64,000 nucleotides of DNA from JBGTGT01 sp051439375. GTDB lineage: Bacteria > Cyanobacteriota > Cyanobacteriia > Cyanobacteriales > Microcystaceae. The first letter of the stretch is position 1, and each line of letters starts with the position of its first letter. Positions 53,427 to 62,493 of this stretch are shown piece after piece. The stretch covers positions 6,232-70,231 of the forward strand of contig JBFRWB010000245.1 of the NCBI GenBank assembly GCA_051439375.1. The letters are read 5' to 3'. The notes beneath the pieces are model-generated. The model had not been told where the DNA came from, ran no database searches, and saw only the letters and a program-made list of their open reading frames with translations. A program made the position numbers and the translations under genes.

Positions 53427-53641
53427 AATTAAGGATTATTCTTTCTTAGTTTTTCTAAAATATAATCGATAATCTACTTTTAAAAGTATAGTACTTGATA
53501 CAAAGGCTGAAGCATTACACCTCACACCTTAATCTGCAACTTTATTATCGAAAGAGTGTCAATAACTTATGATACAATCGCTTAGACTTAAATTTTCTTA
53601 ATGAATAATTATTACTGTTTATCCTTTGAGGTAAAACGATT

Positions 53642-54166
53642 ATGAAACTGATTGATGCAAAAGGTCGCTTATTTGGTAAGATTAGCGTCTTAGACGTAGG
53701 TGCAGGGCTAATTTTGCTGTTAGTATTCCTCAGCCTTTTTATCTTTCCCAATACCTCAGTGACGAAGAGTATTGCTCAAACTGCAACTAAACCGATTGAA
53801 GTAGATGTAATTGTTAGAGGATTAAGTGTCAAAGACTCTGAAGCGTTATTTCAGCAATTTGAAACTGAAAAGACTAATATTGTGATTCGTAAGCAGCCTG
53901 CTGGTGAAGCGGAGATTATCAATATTGATCGACTTCCTCGTACGATTCCCGTTCCTCAACCAGATGGTAGTGTCAAAGCCTTACCTGATCCTCGTCCTGA
54001 AGTAGCCTATAGTGTAGATATGATTCTAACCTTAGCAGGACAAGCACAAGTGACGGATACAGGGCCAGTGTTAGGTGGCCAAAAAGTTAAGGTAGGAACA
54101 TTAATTGAGCTAGAAGGGGCAGAATATAATTTTAATACCAGTACTATTGACGTAAGAGTCGAATAA
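53642..54166 (+). CDS. DUF4330 domain-containing protein
   Basis: A 174-residue protein with one N-terminal transmembrane helix (about residues 18-38, LDVGAGLILLLVFLSLFIF) and a periplasmic beta-rich part of about 130 residues containing a proline-rich strand TIPVPQPDGSVKALPDPRP. DUF4330 is a cyanobacterial family of unknown function. The MKLIDAKGRLFGKISVLDVG start is a family feature. A GAGGTAAAACG leader gives a weak ribosome binding site. An intrinsic terminator follows 28 bp after the stop, so it is a single-gene transcript. Confidence 0.88.
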   Translation: MKLIDAKGRLFGKISVLDVGAGLILLLVFLSLFIFPNTSVTKSIAQTATKPIEVDVIVRGLSVKDSEALFQQFETEKTNIVIRKQPAGEAEIINIDRLPRTIPVPQPDGSVKALPDPRPEVAYSVDMILTLAGQAQVTDTGPVLGGQKVKVGTLIELEGAEYNFNTSTIDVRVE

Positions 54167-54193
54167 ATTATTTAATCATTCCATTAGGAAAAT

Positions 54194-54216
54194 AAGGTGG
54201 GTTTTGCCCACCTTTT
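54194..54216 (+). terminator. Intrinsic terminator after the DUF4330 gene
   Basis: AAGGTGGG (54194-54201), loop TTTTG, CCCACCTT (54207-54214), then TTATGATTTTT. Confidence 0.85.
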
Positions 54217-54296
54217 ATGATTTTTATCCATAAAATACCCCTATTTCCCCCTCCTATATTCTGAATTTCTGAACATAAAAACTTTTTTAGTCAACC

Positions 54297-54641
54297 CTAG
54301 CTATCTTCAGCCAAAAAGATTTTATAACCAATGAAACCAATAATCCCCGCCAAAACAACATAAGACAACCATAAGCCAACCATTAGCCCTACTCTAAGAA
54401 GGGCAATCCCCAAGAGAGTAAATCCTAAAAACTTGACAAATTTCACCATTTTTTTCCACTTTACAGCAAGTGAATTAGGGGAAGGCTCATGTTTGCAAGT
54501 TGGAGAAATCGGTGGTTCTTGAGAAGCCTTGTTCTGAGAAAGTTCTGCTTCTAACTCTCTTAAACGTAAAGCTTGCTCTCTGGCTTTTAATTCTGCCTCT
54601 TTACGTTCGATTTCATATTGTTTATCATTATGGGTTTCCAT
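54297..54641 (-). CDS. Hypothetical protein with coiled coil and two membrane helices
   Basis: A 114-residue protein. Residues about 1-40 are a charged helix (KEAELKAREQALRLRELEAEL) expected to form a coiled coil, followed by a Pro/Ser linker and two hydrophobic helices (about 65-85 and 90-110). The ATG at 54641 (METHNDKQYEIERK) is chosen over one four codons earlier. I do not recognise a family; short coiled-coil plus two-helix proteins of this kind are common and uncharacterised in cyanobacteria. It is transcribed toward DUF4330 (convergent). Confidence 0.7.
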   Translation of the reverse strand: METHNDKQYEIERKEAELKAREQALRLRELEAELSQNKASQEPPISPTCKHEPSPNSLAVKWKKMVKFVKFLGFTLLGIALLRVGLMVGLWLSYVVLAGIIGFIGYKIFLAEDS

Positions 54642-54921
54642 GTTAATCACCATCGATGGTTAGCAACTTGTTTAGTATGCCCAATTCCGATAATGAAGTT
54701 ACCTACCACTTACGTTAAAATTAGAAATCAGCAGATGTTAGGGGAAACTCAACAACTCCATGGCAAGCATGATAGTAGTATCGGTGCATTGGGTTCTCAT
54801 TGGGGCTTATATTCTGAAAATGGTTAATTCAACGACTTTACCCGTTGCAGAAAATTTAGAGATTGAAGTTTATAGGTTAGGCTGAAGATGTTCCTATCTT
54901 TTCAGATAGGTAAAGTTCGCT

Positions 54922-55560
54922 TCAATTTTCTCCCCTTGTTTTCTTAACTTGAATGGTTTGTAAACTTCCCCCTGCATGAAGTTTTTGTTGGCCGTTTTTA
55001 AATCCTACTTCTTGTAAGATTTCTTTTAAATCCATCTTCAAAAGTTGCCATGCGGTTTCTGTTTCAAATAACTGCATAAAAATTGCTAAGGGTGGCCAAA
55101 ATAAAGGATTGTTAGGTGCGTGTAAATCAATAAAAGCAAAGACACCATCAGGTTTTAACACGCGATAGATTTCTTTAAAAATCTTGTGTAGTTGCTCGGC
55201 AGTCATTTCATGTAACGCAACACTGGTATGAACTAGGTCAAAGGTGTTATCGTTAAAGGGAAGCTTCTCCGCTAACCCTTCTACATAATTAGCAGCAGGA
55301 ACCGATTTTTTTGCTCGTTTTAAGGCAATCGGAGACACATCTAAGCCAGTTACTTGTTCAGATAATTCTACTAAATAACGAGTAGTTTGACCTCCCCCAC
55401 AACAAAGGTCTAAAATTGAACTATCACGATTGATTACTAATCCTTTTAAGGCTAATTGACGAAAACGGCTTTCTCCTCCTACACTGAGCGCAGATAAACG
55501 AGAAATTCCATCGTATAGCCAAGGATACTGATAACTCCATTGTCTTAAAATTGTTGCCAT
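54922..55560 (-). CDS. Class I SAM-dependent methyltransferase
   Basis: A 212-residue Rossmann methyltransferase. SILDLCCGGGQTTRYL is the SAM-binding motif I, LDVSPIALKRAKK motif post I, LPFNDNTFDLVHTSVALHEM motif II region, and VLKPDGVFAFID motif III. The pattern resembles UbiE/MPBQ-type methyltransferases, but the substrate is not evident. It lies 58 bp downstream of cobK on the same strand and may be cotranscribed. No membrane segment. Confidence 0.85.
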   Translation of the reverse strand: MATILRQWSYQYPWLYDGISRLSALSVGGESRFRQLALKGLVINRDSSILDLCCGGGQTTRYLVELSEQVTGLDVSPIALKRAKKSVPAANYVEGLAEKLPFNDNTFDLVHTSVALHEMTAEQLHKIFKEIYRVLKPDGVFAFIDLHAPNNPLFWPPLAIFMQLFETETAWQLLKMDLKEILQEVGFKNGQQKLHAGGSLQTIQVKKTRGEN

Positions 55561-55618
55561 CGATTTTTTTGTAATTAGATAATAGATATTATTCTAGTTT
55601 AGAAGGTGTCTATAGAAT

Positions 55619-56404
55619 TTAACTATTCTTTTCTACCAGATGTCTAATTTGTTGACAAAAAATCTTAATTTGTTCAAGATCACTGGTTTGCTGAGGATAA
55701 GATAGAGAAGGCCGTTGAATAAGAATTAAAGGAATCTTCAATTCTTGAGAAATCTGTCGTTTAATGTCTTCTCCTCCTACCTGTCCCGATGCTTTAGATA
55801 CAACTGTTTCAATTTTCCAATGTTGCCAGAGAGCTTTTTCCATTTCATAATCTAGAGGTGGCCGAAAAGCAATTAACTGTTTCGGGGAAAATCCTGCATT
55901 TAAGGCTGCTTGTAAGGAGTCTATTTTCGGTAAAATACGAGCATACAAAGTCGCTTTATCATGCCAGTTTTCCAAGAATTTTAATCCTTGATAACCAATG
56001 GTTAATAACACTCGCTTACCTAACAAGTAATAATCTGTTAATATCGTATGCAGACTCTCTACTTCAATTATATTTTGTCCTAATAATATGGGTCGTTCAT
56101 AGCGAAGATAGGGTAGCTGGTAGATCGTAGCACAATGAATGGCCAATTGGGAGATTTCCGAAGCATAGGGGTGAGAAGCATCAATAATTCCTTTTATATT
56201 GTTGTTTATGACAAATTCTGCTGCGATTTCCCTAGATAAGCGAGTTATTACCACCGTTAAACAAGGATGTTGAGGATACAAAGGAATAGCTTCTTCTGTT
56301 GTCACTGTTACCACACAAGAGAGGTTTAAACGGATGATTGCAGTTGCAAGTTCTCGACTTTCGGATGTTCCACCAATTAGCCATAGATTTTGCTGATTAA
56401 TCAT
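55619..56404 (-). CDS. cobK: Precorrin-6A reductase
   Basis: A 261-residue enzyme that reduces precorrin-6A (or the cobalt form) with NADPH in cobalamin synthesis. Typical motifs are LIGGTSESRELA, IDASHPYASEIS, PYLRYERP, VLLTIGYQGL and VSKASGQVGGEDIK. Length fits the family. It overlaps by 8 bp the end of the small membrane protein gene upstream, so these two are translationally coupled. No other cob gene is in the window, which is normal for cyanobacteria. Confidence 0.92.
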   Translation of the reverse strand: MINQQNLWLIGGTSESRELATAIIRLNLSCVVTVTTEEAIPLYPQHPCLTVVITRLSREIAAEFVINNNIKGIIDASHPYASEISQLAIHCATIYQLPYLRYERPILLGQNIIEVESLHTILTDYYLLGKRVLLTIGYQGLKFLENWHDKATLYARILPKIDSLQAALNAGFSPKQLIAFRPPLDYEMEKALWQHWKIETVVSKASGQVGGEDIKRQISQELKIPLILIQRPSLSYPQQTSDLEQIKIFCQQIRHLVEKNS

Positions 56405-56600
56405 CGTTTTTACCTTTTAAGGCTTTGCGAAAGTTCTGACGATAAGAACCATTGGCTATAATGAGAACTGGCCAGAGATAAGATAGGATTAAACGAGTGG
56501 GTAAACGACGACTGAAGGTGGTTTGACGATAGCCAGTCCAAAACTTCCAGATACCTCCCAAATAGATACCAATGATTATTAAAGCAATTAAGTCTGCCAT
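56397..56600 (-). CDS. Small membrane protein, 67 residues
   Basis: One or two hydrophobic helices (ADLIALIIIGIYLGGIW near the N-terminus; LILSYLWPVLIIANG in the middle) with a basic C-terminus. It overlaps cobK by 8 bp, and its stop lies within the cobK start region. Leader AAGGTAAATCAA is a weak ribosome binding site. No family recognised. Tight coupling to cobK makes it a real gene, probably a membrane-associated partner or an independent small protein. Confidence 0.65.
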   Translation of the reverse strand: MADLIALIIIGIYLGGIWKFWTGYRQTTFSRRLPTRLILSYLWPVLIIANGSYRQNFRKALKGKNDD

Positions 56601-56678
56601 TTGATTTACCTTGAGTTGAGGGTTAACTCTATCTTTAGAGCTAGATAAAATTTACCATGATTTTTTTGAACAGGTTAG

Positions 56679-58193
56679 CTATATTTTAAAATAAAATGTC
56701 GCTCCTTGGTCAATTACACTTTCTGCCCAAATTTTACCCCCATGACAGTTAATAATACGGTGAACTGTTGCCAAACCAATTCCATTTCCTTGAAACGCTT
56801 TGCTACTGTGAATCCGTTGAAAGGCTTGAAAGAGACGATGAGAATCAGTCATATCAAAGCCAACACCATTATCTTCAATAAAGAAAGCTTTATGGTCGTT
56901 GTTAAACCCTATTTTAATCTGGGCAAGAGATTGATAAGCTGTATATTTCCACGCATTTCTTATTAAGTTTTCCATCATAATTTTCAACAATCCTGAATCT
57001 CCTTTTACAATTAAATTGGGTTCAATCTCTATGATTACGCTTCGATTTTGATCTTGTTCTTTTAAAGAATCACAAATTGTGTTAGCAAGTTCAGAAAGAT
57101 TAACTGAGGCTTTACGAAGTATTCTGTGATCAATCTGGGTTAACCTAAGAATATCTTCAATTAATTGTTTCATCTGCTTACCATTAGCTTGAATACGCCT
57201 TAGATAATGATTGGCTTTCTCATCAAAGTAATCTTGATACTGCCTCTCTAGAGCTTGACTAAACCCTTCTATTGCCCGTAAAGGAGCGCCTAAATCATGG
57301 GAAAGAGAATAAGAAAAGGCTTGTAATGATTGATTTTTTTGGATTAACAGCTTATTTTTTTCATATAGTTGTTTAAACAAATTATGAGTTACATACTTAA
57401 GTTTTTTACCCTGTTTAGTTGTTAGATAAATAAAATTGGGAAGTGTTTCTAGGGAAGATTCCATTAAAGAAAACTCTACTTCTAAGGTTTCAGAATTAAT
57501 CGTTACTTTTGGTGGACAGCCTTGAGTTTTCTCATCTTGAGTCGTCAATTGATTTTTCGACTTTTCAAAACATATATATTCTTTTATTTGTGGTTCATCT
57601 GTTAATAATTGCTTTAGGTATAAACGAGAACGGAAATCTTCTCTATAATCAATAGATGGATAACTTTTTAACCAATAGTGATAGGATTTGATATAACCTA
57701 TAAATGATACTAAATGCCCATAAAAATAGTCCCCTAAATAAAAACATAGCATCTTTTTTAATTGATGATCATGAGGAGCATGAAGCATTAACCAACAATA
57801 AGGAAGCAGATACAATGTCACGGAGAAATCATCAGAAAAAGTTAATTGATTATCTGTTACTTTTTCTAAGTAATGATGGTGAAAAGTTAATTCTTCTAGT
57901 TTTTCAGGATAGGGTAATTGTAACAACCGAAGAACCTCTTGACCAGACACGCCCAGATTGTACAATTGACAACTATGACAAACTACACCGTAGGCTAAAT
58001 TATGCTTTTGAGACAAATAAACTATTAATTGTTCCTTAAATTGAGTCGGTAAAGGATTTTTACCATAACCTAAGTCGTATTGTTGTTTAATGCTTTGAAA
58101 AAGAGCAGGAATCTTCAAAGCCGGCCAATAATAGGCAGGTAAATCCTCTTTTGTTACCTCAGACCTAGTTTTGTCTAATAGTGTGTTTGACAT
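56679..58193 (-). CDS. Soluble sensor histidine kinase with AhpD/CMD-like N-terminal domain
   Basis: A 504-residue cytoplasmic kinase with no transmembrane helix. The C-terminal half is a standard HisKA-HATPase: phosphorylated His299 in SHDLGAPLRAIEGFS (phytochrome-type H-box), N-box ENLIRNAWKY, G boxes EDNGVGFDM and GNGIGLATVHRI. The N-terminal 200 residues are unusual. Residues 50-92 read like the carboxymuconolactone decarboxylase/AhpD core: KEQLIVYLSQKHNLAYG, then VVCHSCQLYNLGVSGQEVLRLL. The canonical CxxC (positions 66 and 69) is Leu and Gly, but His73 of the motif is kept and Cys72 and Cys75 flank it. A redox or peroxide input is inferred. It lies upstream of the small membrane gene and cobK on the same strand. 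No response regulator is adjacent. Confidence 0.88.
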   Translation of the reverse strand: MSNTLLDKTRSEVTKEDLPAYYWPALKIPALFQSIKQQYDLGYGKNPLPTQFKEQLIVYLSQKHNLAYGVVCHSCQLYNLGVSGQEVLRLLQLPYPEKLEELTFHHHYLEKVTDNQLTFSDDFSVTLYLLPYCWLMLHAPHDHQLKKMLCFYLGDYFYGHLVSFIGYIKSYHYWLKSYPSIDYREDFRSRLYLKQLLTDEPQIKEYICFEKSKNQLTTQDEKTQGCPPKVTINSETLEVEFSLMESSLETLPNFIYLTTKQGKKLKYVTHNLFKQLYEKNKLLIQKNQSLQAFSYSLSHDLGAPLRAIEGFSQALERQYQDYFDEKANHYLRRIQANGKQMKQLIEDILRLTQIDHRILRKASVNLSELANTICDSLKEQDQNRSVIIEIEPNLIVKGDSGLLKIMMENLIRNAWKYTAYQSLAQIKIGFNNDHKAFFIEDNGVGFDMTDSHRLFQAFQRIHSSKAFQGNGIGLATVHRIINCHGGKIWAESVIDQGATFYFKI

Positions 58194-58404
58194 ATCCTCA
58201 CCCTAAAATGAATTTGGTTAATAACGATTGAACAATCAAATCTTAAGAATTGATTAATCAGATGATAACTGTGACTTAACCAAGATGGTTCTGCCCTTTG
58301 TTATATCAGAAAAAAGAAAAATTTCCTAAATATTTAAAAGTGATCCCCTTTGATGACACAACCTTTGATAAGCTGTAAAACGGTGGACACATCGACTAAA
58401 ACTT

Positions 58405-59199
58405 ATGCTAGAACTCTATCAATTTGAACTCTCTCAATATTCCGAAAAAATTCGCCTGATTTTAGATTACAAAGGGTTAGACTACCGAAAAATTGAAGTC
58501 ACCCCCGGTGTGGGACAATTTGAAATTTTTAGACTGTCTGGCCAACGACAAGTTCCCGTCCTCAAAGATGGGGAAACCATCATCGCAGACTCCACAGAAA
58601 TTGCACTCTATTTAGAGCGAAAATACCCTGAAAATCCTATTTTACCGACTGATCCACTTTTAAAAGGTCAATGCTTAATGATAGAAGCTTGGGCAGACCA
58701 TATAATCGGTTTACAAGGTCGCAAAGCCCTAATTGGTGCGTTAAATCAAAACCCAAATTTCCGTACTTCCCTCTTACCCAATACGGTACCTGATCCCATC
58801 AAATCTCTTTTAGGGGCAGTTCCGAGCGAATTATTCGATTTTTTGGGTACGAGTGTTGGCTTTAGCAGAGAAGCAATTAAAGAAGCCCAAGGAGACCTGA
58901 AACAGTCCTTAGAATCCCTCTCTTTGATGTTAACGGATCGTCCCTATCTCGTCAGCGATCAACCAACCTTAGCTGACTTAACCGTAGCAGGATTAAGTAT
59001 TATTTTGAAATATCCCGACGGCAATTATTTAGCTATTCCAGATGGATTAAAAGGAAAAGGAATCCCCTATTTAGCCGATAATAGCGCATACTCAACCTTT
59101 TTTGACTGGCGAGATCGGCTTTACACTCAGTATCGTCGTCCCTTGGATAGTAGTGATTTTTCCAGTGGCGATCGCCCCACTTCAATTACGATTGACTGA
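58405..59199 (+). CDS. Glutathione S-transferase family protein
   Basis: A 264-residue protein with an N-terminal thioredoxin-like GST domain (residues 1-77; YSEKIRLILDYKG, QRQVPVLKDGETIIADSTEIALYLE, the last two being the glutathione-contact VP and (E)ST motifs) and an all-alpha C-terminal domain. The catalytic-position residue near residue 11 is Ser/Tyr, so the class is not assigned. The C-terminal domain carries the usual folding motif LTLADLTVAG-like (QPTLADLTVAGL). It is divergent from the AhpD-type kinase gene (211 bp between), which would be a sensible partner in a redox response, but this is only proximity. Confidence 0.88.
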   Translation: MLELYQFELSQYSEKIRLILDYKGLDYRKIEVTPGVGQFEIFRLSGQRQVPVLKDGETIIADSTEIALYLERKYPENPILPTDPLLKGQCLMIEAWADHIIGLQGRKALIGALNQNPNFRTSLLPNTVPDPIKSLLGAVPSELFDFLGTSVGFSREAIKEAQGDLKQSLESLSLMLTDRPYLVSDQPTLADLTVAGLSIILKYPDGNYLAIPDGLKGKGIPYLADNSAYSTFFDWRDRLYTQYRRPLDSSDFSSGDRPTSITID

Positions 59200-59280
59200 C
59201 AATTATTAACATCAGGAAACAAACCCTATCCTCCATTCGTCCTTGGACTCTTGATAACGGCTGGCTTAACTCAAGAATTC

Positions 59281-60678
59281 ATGCGCTTTTCTAGCAAACT
59301 CTCCCTCTTGGGACTACTATTACTTTTTCCTTCTATTCTGTCCTCAACCACAACTCCTCAAGGCTGTAGTGCAATTGCTTTAGCAGCAGAAGTGAAAGCC
59401 TATGGTAGTAATGGGACAGAAGGAAAAGACGGTCAAAGTGGTAAAGATGGCGGTATCAGTGAAGGAGCAACCATTTTTGCCGACGGTTCACCGATTAATC
59501 TCGATTTGACCGGTAAAAATGGCGTAAATGGTGAAAATGGCACAGAAGGGGAGAACGCCAACTGTAGTCGTCAACCAATTGATGTACGCTACAATGCCCA
59601 GGCCCCCAATGGAGGCAATGGAGGCAATGGAGGCAATGGAGGCAATGGGGGAAATTTAACTGTATATACCACGAATAACGCTAATTTACGTCAGATTTTG
59701 GTCAATGCATCCGGTGGACAAGGTGGACTAGGGGGAGAAGGTGGTGTAGGGGGACAGGGATGTCAATGTGAAACCCCTTATTGGACAGTGCAAACCTGTC
59801 AAGGGAAGCCGGGCGATCGCAATTATCGCTGTACAACGGAAGAGTTTCGCTGTTTTCAGGGACGTAATGGGGTATCTGGTGTATCAGGACGGCAAGGTAG
59901 CGAAGGAACTTTGGGAGAATTAACCCTTATTAATTCTGATAGACCCCTAGAATCTGATCAACCCTCTGCAACGGTGACCTTATCTATTTTGAAAGATAAT
60001 GGTTTTTTACTATCAAAAGATCAGTGGGAAACCCGTCAAGGGGCGACAGCTTTATTTGCATCGGGTTCGGCTATTGCTGACCAATATAGAGTTTTGACTC
60101 AACGTAGGGAAAGAGCATTTATTTTAATTTGGAATGCACCCCAATCTTTCAATAAATTTGCTAATCAAACGATGACCTTAACCCTCGAAGATGAGGATGA
60201 TGTTCAAGTGATTCCTCCCCAAGCAATGTGGGTTGAAGGAACAACTCAACAACGAAGTAATCGCACAGAGTTTGTTGTTTATAATGCCATGTTTGCCGAT
60301 GAAGCCGTTCAATTAGAAGCGAGTGAATTAATGGGAAGAAGAAGGAATCTTAAAGTTAATATTACCGATAAAGCTGATTTATCTGATGTAATTGAAACCA
60401 AGTTTCTAGTCAAATATAAAACAACTCGTTATGATCCTCGTTTTCGTCCTACCTCAGAGTATTCAACTAAATTTGATGATGAAATGCCTCCTGAATTAGT
60501 CACTTTAAATGGTGATCAATTTACCCTAGATATTGGGAACTTACCCATTGAAGATGAAAATTTTAGGGCTGACTTAGGGGTAGAAATTGAGATTACGGCG
60601 GTTCGTTCTTTTGCGGGCTATTCTGCGGAGAAAAGAATGGTAATTCGCGATCGCTTAAGTTCCTTTCCTAATAATTAA
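59281..60678 (+). CDS. Secreted collagen-like/glycine-rich protein
   Basis: A 465-residue protein. An N-terminal signal peptide (MRFSSKLSLLGLLLLF..., cleaved near an Ala-rich stretch at about residue 35-38) fixes the ATG at 59281; the frame opens 30 bases earlier from a TTG. Residues about 40-200 are Gly-Asn-Gly-Gly and GxDGxxG-like with five 9 bp repeats (59611-59655) coding GGN triplets, and contain several cysteines (CQCETPYWTVQTCQG). The C-terminal half is a beta-rich domain with no family known to me. Likely an extracellular or outer-surface protein. It follows the GST gene by 81 bp. Confidence 0.75.
   Translation: MRFSSKLSLLGLLLLFPSILSSTTTPQGCSAIALAAEVKAYGSNGTEGKDGQSGKDGGISEGATIFADGSPINLDLTGKNGVNGENGTEGENANCSRQPIDVRYNAQAPNGGNGGNGGNGGNGGNLTVYTTNNANLRQILVNASGGQGGLGGEGGVGGQGCQCETPYWTVQTCQGKPGDRNYRCTTEEFRCFQGRNGVSGVSGRQGSEGTLGELTLINSDRPLESDQPSATVTLSILKDNGFLLSKDQWETRQGATALFASGSAIADQYRVLTQRRERAFILIWNAPQSFNKFANQTMTLTLEDEDDVQVIPPQAMWVEGTTQQRSNRTEFVVYNAMFADEAVQLEASELMGRRRNLKVNITDKADLSDVIETKFLVKYKTTRYDPRFRPTSEYSTKFDDEMPPELVTLNGDQFTLDIGNLPIEDENFRADLGVEIEITAVRSFAGYSAEKRMVIRDRLSSFPNN
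59611..59655 (+). repeat. Five 9 bp GGN-coding repeats
   Basis: GGAGGCAAT repeated four times with a fifth variant (GGGGGAAAT), all in frame in the glycine-rich secreted protein. A likely site of slippage. Confidence 0.9.
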
Positions 60679-61046
60679 TCAACAGTTACCCAAAAAAGCT
60701 GCAATTCTGATAATTTCTGCTCGTTCGTTAATTAGGTCGGTCTAAATTGGGGGATTTTGCGATTTTTTAACGATTATGGCTAAATTTGGAATCCATTAAA
60801 GATTTAGCATACAAATATATTTTTTCTTCTTAGATAAGTTTTGTTGATATAAAGTTGAGATAACAAGCTAGAAGCTTATACTACTATTTTAAAAAAATAG
60901 GTTCATTTTCTTTAGCTAATGCTATCATGGCTCTCCCGACTTTATGGTGATAAGCACACACAAACACGCTTTTAGGGAACGGGGGACAGTTGCTTCACTT
61001 AAATAAGTTTATTTCTGATAATATGAGATAAAGCTTTATTAACCGC
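60679..61046. other. Spacer of 0.37 kb, no gene seen
   Basis: AT-rich sequence between two convergent genes. No hairpin with a T tract, tRNA or small gene could be supported. A run near 60970 (GCTTTTAGGGAACGGGGGAC) has the look of a decayed repeat. Confidence 0.45.
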
Positions 61047-61805
61047 TTAACGAGCATTAAATTCAATCAAAACCTGTTTTAAATCATCCTCTAAATAGCT
61101 TAAACTCTGATCAGCGATCGCATCTGGTAATCCATAAAAGGCTTGAGCAATTCCGCCACAGATACAGGCAATGGTATCACTATCACCTCCAATTGATATG
61201 GCATTTCTAATTGCATCTTCAAAGTCTGTTGCATCTAAAAAGGCGGTGATGGCTTGAGGAACTGAGCCTTGACAAGATACATCGAATGTATAATAGGGTC
61301 GAATTTCTTCGATAGTTTGACTTAAATCATAGCCAAAATTTTCTTCTATATAAGCTTTTATTTCTGCTTTACTTTTTCTCTTTCTTGCTAGAAAAATAGC
61401 AGATGCTGTTGCTTGTGCGCCTCGAATGCCTTCTAAATGATTATGGGTTGCTTCTGCACTTTTTTTTGCTTCTAATAGGACAGTTTCTAGGTCATTAAAA
61501 GCATAACCAACGGGACTCACCCGCATCGCTGAACCATTGCCCCAACTATTATAAGGTTGAAGACTATCTGATTTTCCCCAAATGCGAAAATTGCCCCCAT
61601 AACCCACCGTGGGATAACGACGGAAATAACGTTTTAGGGATTGACAGTATTCACCTTGATTGAGAATAGTATCAGCAACCGCAATAGTTAAAACTGTGTC
61701 ATCTGTAAAATAATTTTCTTTGCCAAATAAAGGAAAATCTTTGGTTTTAATGTTATCAAATTCATACACTGAGCCAATAATGTCTCCTGCGATCGCTCCT
61801 AACAT
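61047..61805 (-). CDS. ADP-ribosylglycohydrolase family protein
   Basis: A 252-residue member of the ARH/DraG family. The N-terminus MLGAIAGDIIGSVYEF and the acidic metal motif FTDDTVLT (residues about 33-40) are diagnostic, as are NGSAMRVSPVGYA and the C-terminal GGDSDTIACICGGIAQAFYG, whose Asp residues bind magnesium. Family members remove ADP-ribose from proteins or split related ADP-ribose compounds. In nitrogen-fixing bacteria DraG acts on dinitrogenase reductase, but there is no draT or nif gene here, so that role is not claimed. Confidence 0.92.
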   Translation of the reverse strand: MLGAIAGDIIGSVYEFDNIKTKDFPLFGKENYFTDDTVLTIAVADTILNQGEYCQSLKRYFRRYPTVGYGGNFRIWGKSDSLQPYNSWGNGSAMRVSPVGYAFNDLETVLLEAKKSAEATHNHLEGIRGAQATASAIFLARKRKSKAEIKAYIEENFGYDLSQTIEEIRPYYTFDVSCQGSVPQAITAFLDATDFEDAIRNAISIGGDSDTIACICGGIAQAFYGLPDAIADQSLSYLEDDLKQVLIEFNAR

Positions 61806-61877
61806 CTGGTTCTCCTTGCTTAATGCTTCAGGATTATTATAACATATCTTTAAATATCGTTTATCTTAAATAGTGAT

Positions 61878-62225
61878 ATGCCCTTAATCAAAGTTCAATC
61901 TTCGACAACTCCCACGAATAGCGATGTTAGCACTTTGTTAAAAACCCTATCTGCTAAATTGGCTAAACATCTTAGCAAACCTGAATCCTATGTAATGACT
62001 GTTTTTGAAGGGGACATTCCTATGACCTTTGGTGGCACACTTGATCCTGTTTGTTACATCGAAATTAAAAATATTGGCACAATGAAACCTGAGCAAACGA
62101 AGTCTATGAGTCAGGATTTTTGTCAAGTGGTAGGAAGCGAGTTGGGTGTGCCACCTAATCGAATTTATATTGAGTTTTCTGATGCTCAACGTCATTTATG
62201 GGGGTGGAATGGGGGAACATTTTAG
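61878..62225 (+). CDS. MIF/phenylpyruvate tautomerase family protein
   Basis: A 115-residue protein of the macrophage migration inhibitory factor fold. The catalytic proline follows the initiator Met (MPLIKVQSS). The blocks SYVMTVFEGDIPMTFGG and C-terminal RIYIEFSDAQRHLWGWNGGTF are those of bacterial MIF homologues. It probably forms a trimer and tautomerises phenylpyruvate-like ketoacids; the biological substrate is unknown. It is divergent from the ADP-ribosylglycohydrolase gene with a 72 bp gap. Confidence 0.9.
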   Translation: MPLIKVQSSTTPTNSDVSTLLKTLSAKLAKHLSKPESYVMTVFEGDIPMTFGGTLDPVCYIEIKNIGTMKPEQTKSMSQDFCQVVGSELGVPPNRIYIEFSDAQRHLWGWNGGTF

Positions 62226-62493
62226 CTTGAGTATTAAGTGAATCGATCATCAGTAATGAATGGCAGGTTTGACCAAAAGTTTATTGAAGCTAACAGTAAT
62301 GAGTGGATAAAACCTGCCCCAATCTTGATAATAAGTTAGTAAAAATAATAGCTTTGACGGATGATATTATTACTTTATGTGTAACCAAAAATCAAAAAAT
62401 GTAACATTTACGACAAAAAATAGCCATTAATTATGTATGCGATCTATGCTGAGGAATGTAAATACTTGAATGATATCTAGAGGAAAAAGAATT

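Noticed and set aside
54693..54827. 44-codon frame between the coiled-coil gene and the methyltransferase
   Set aside because: No ribosome binding site and no recognisable family; could be a gene fragment but not supportable.
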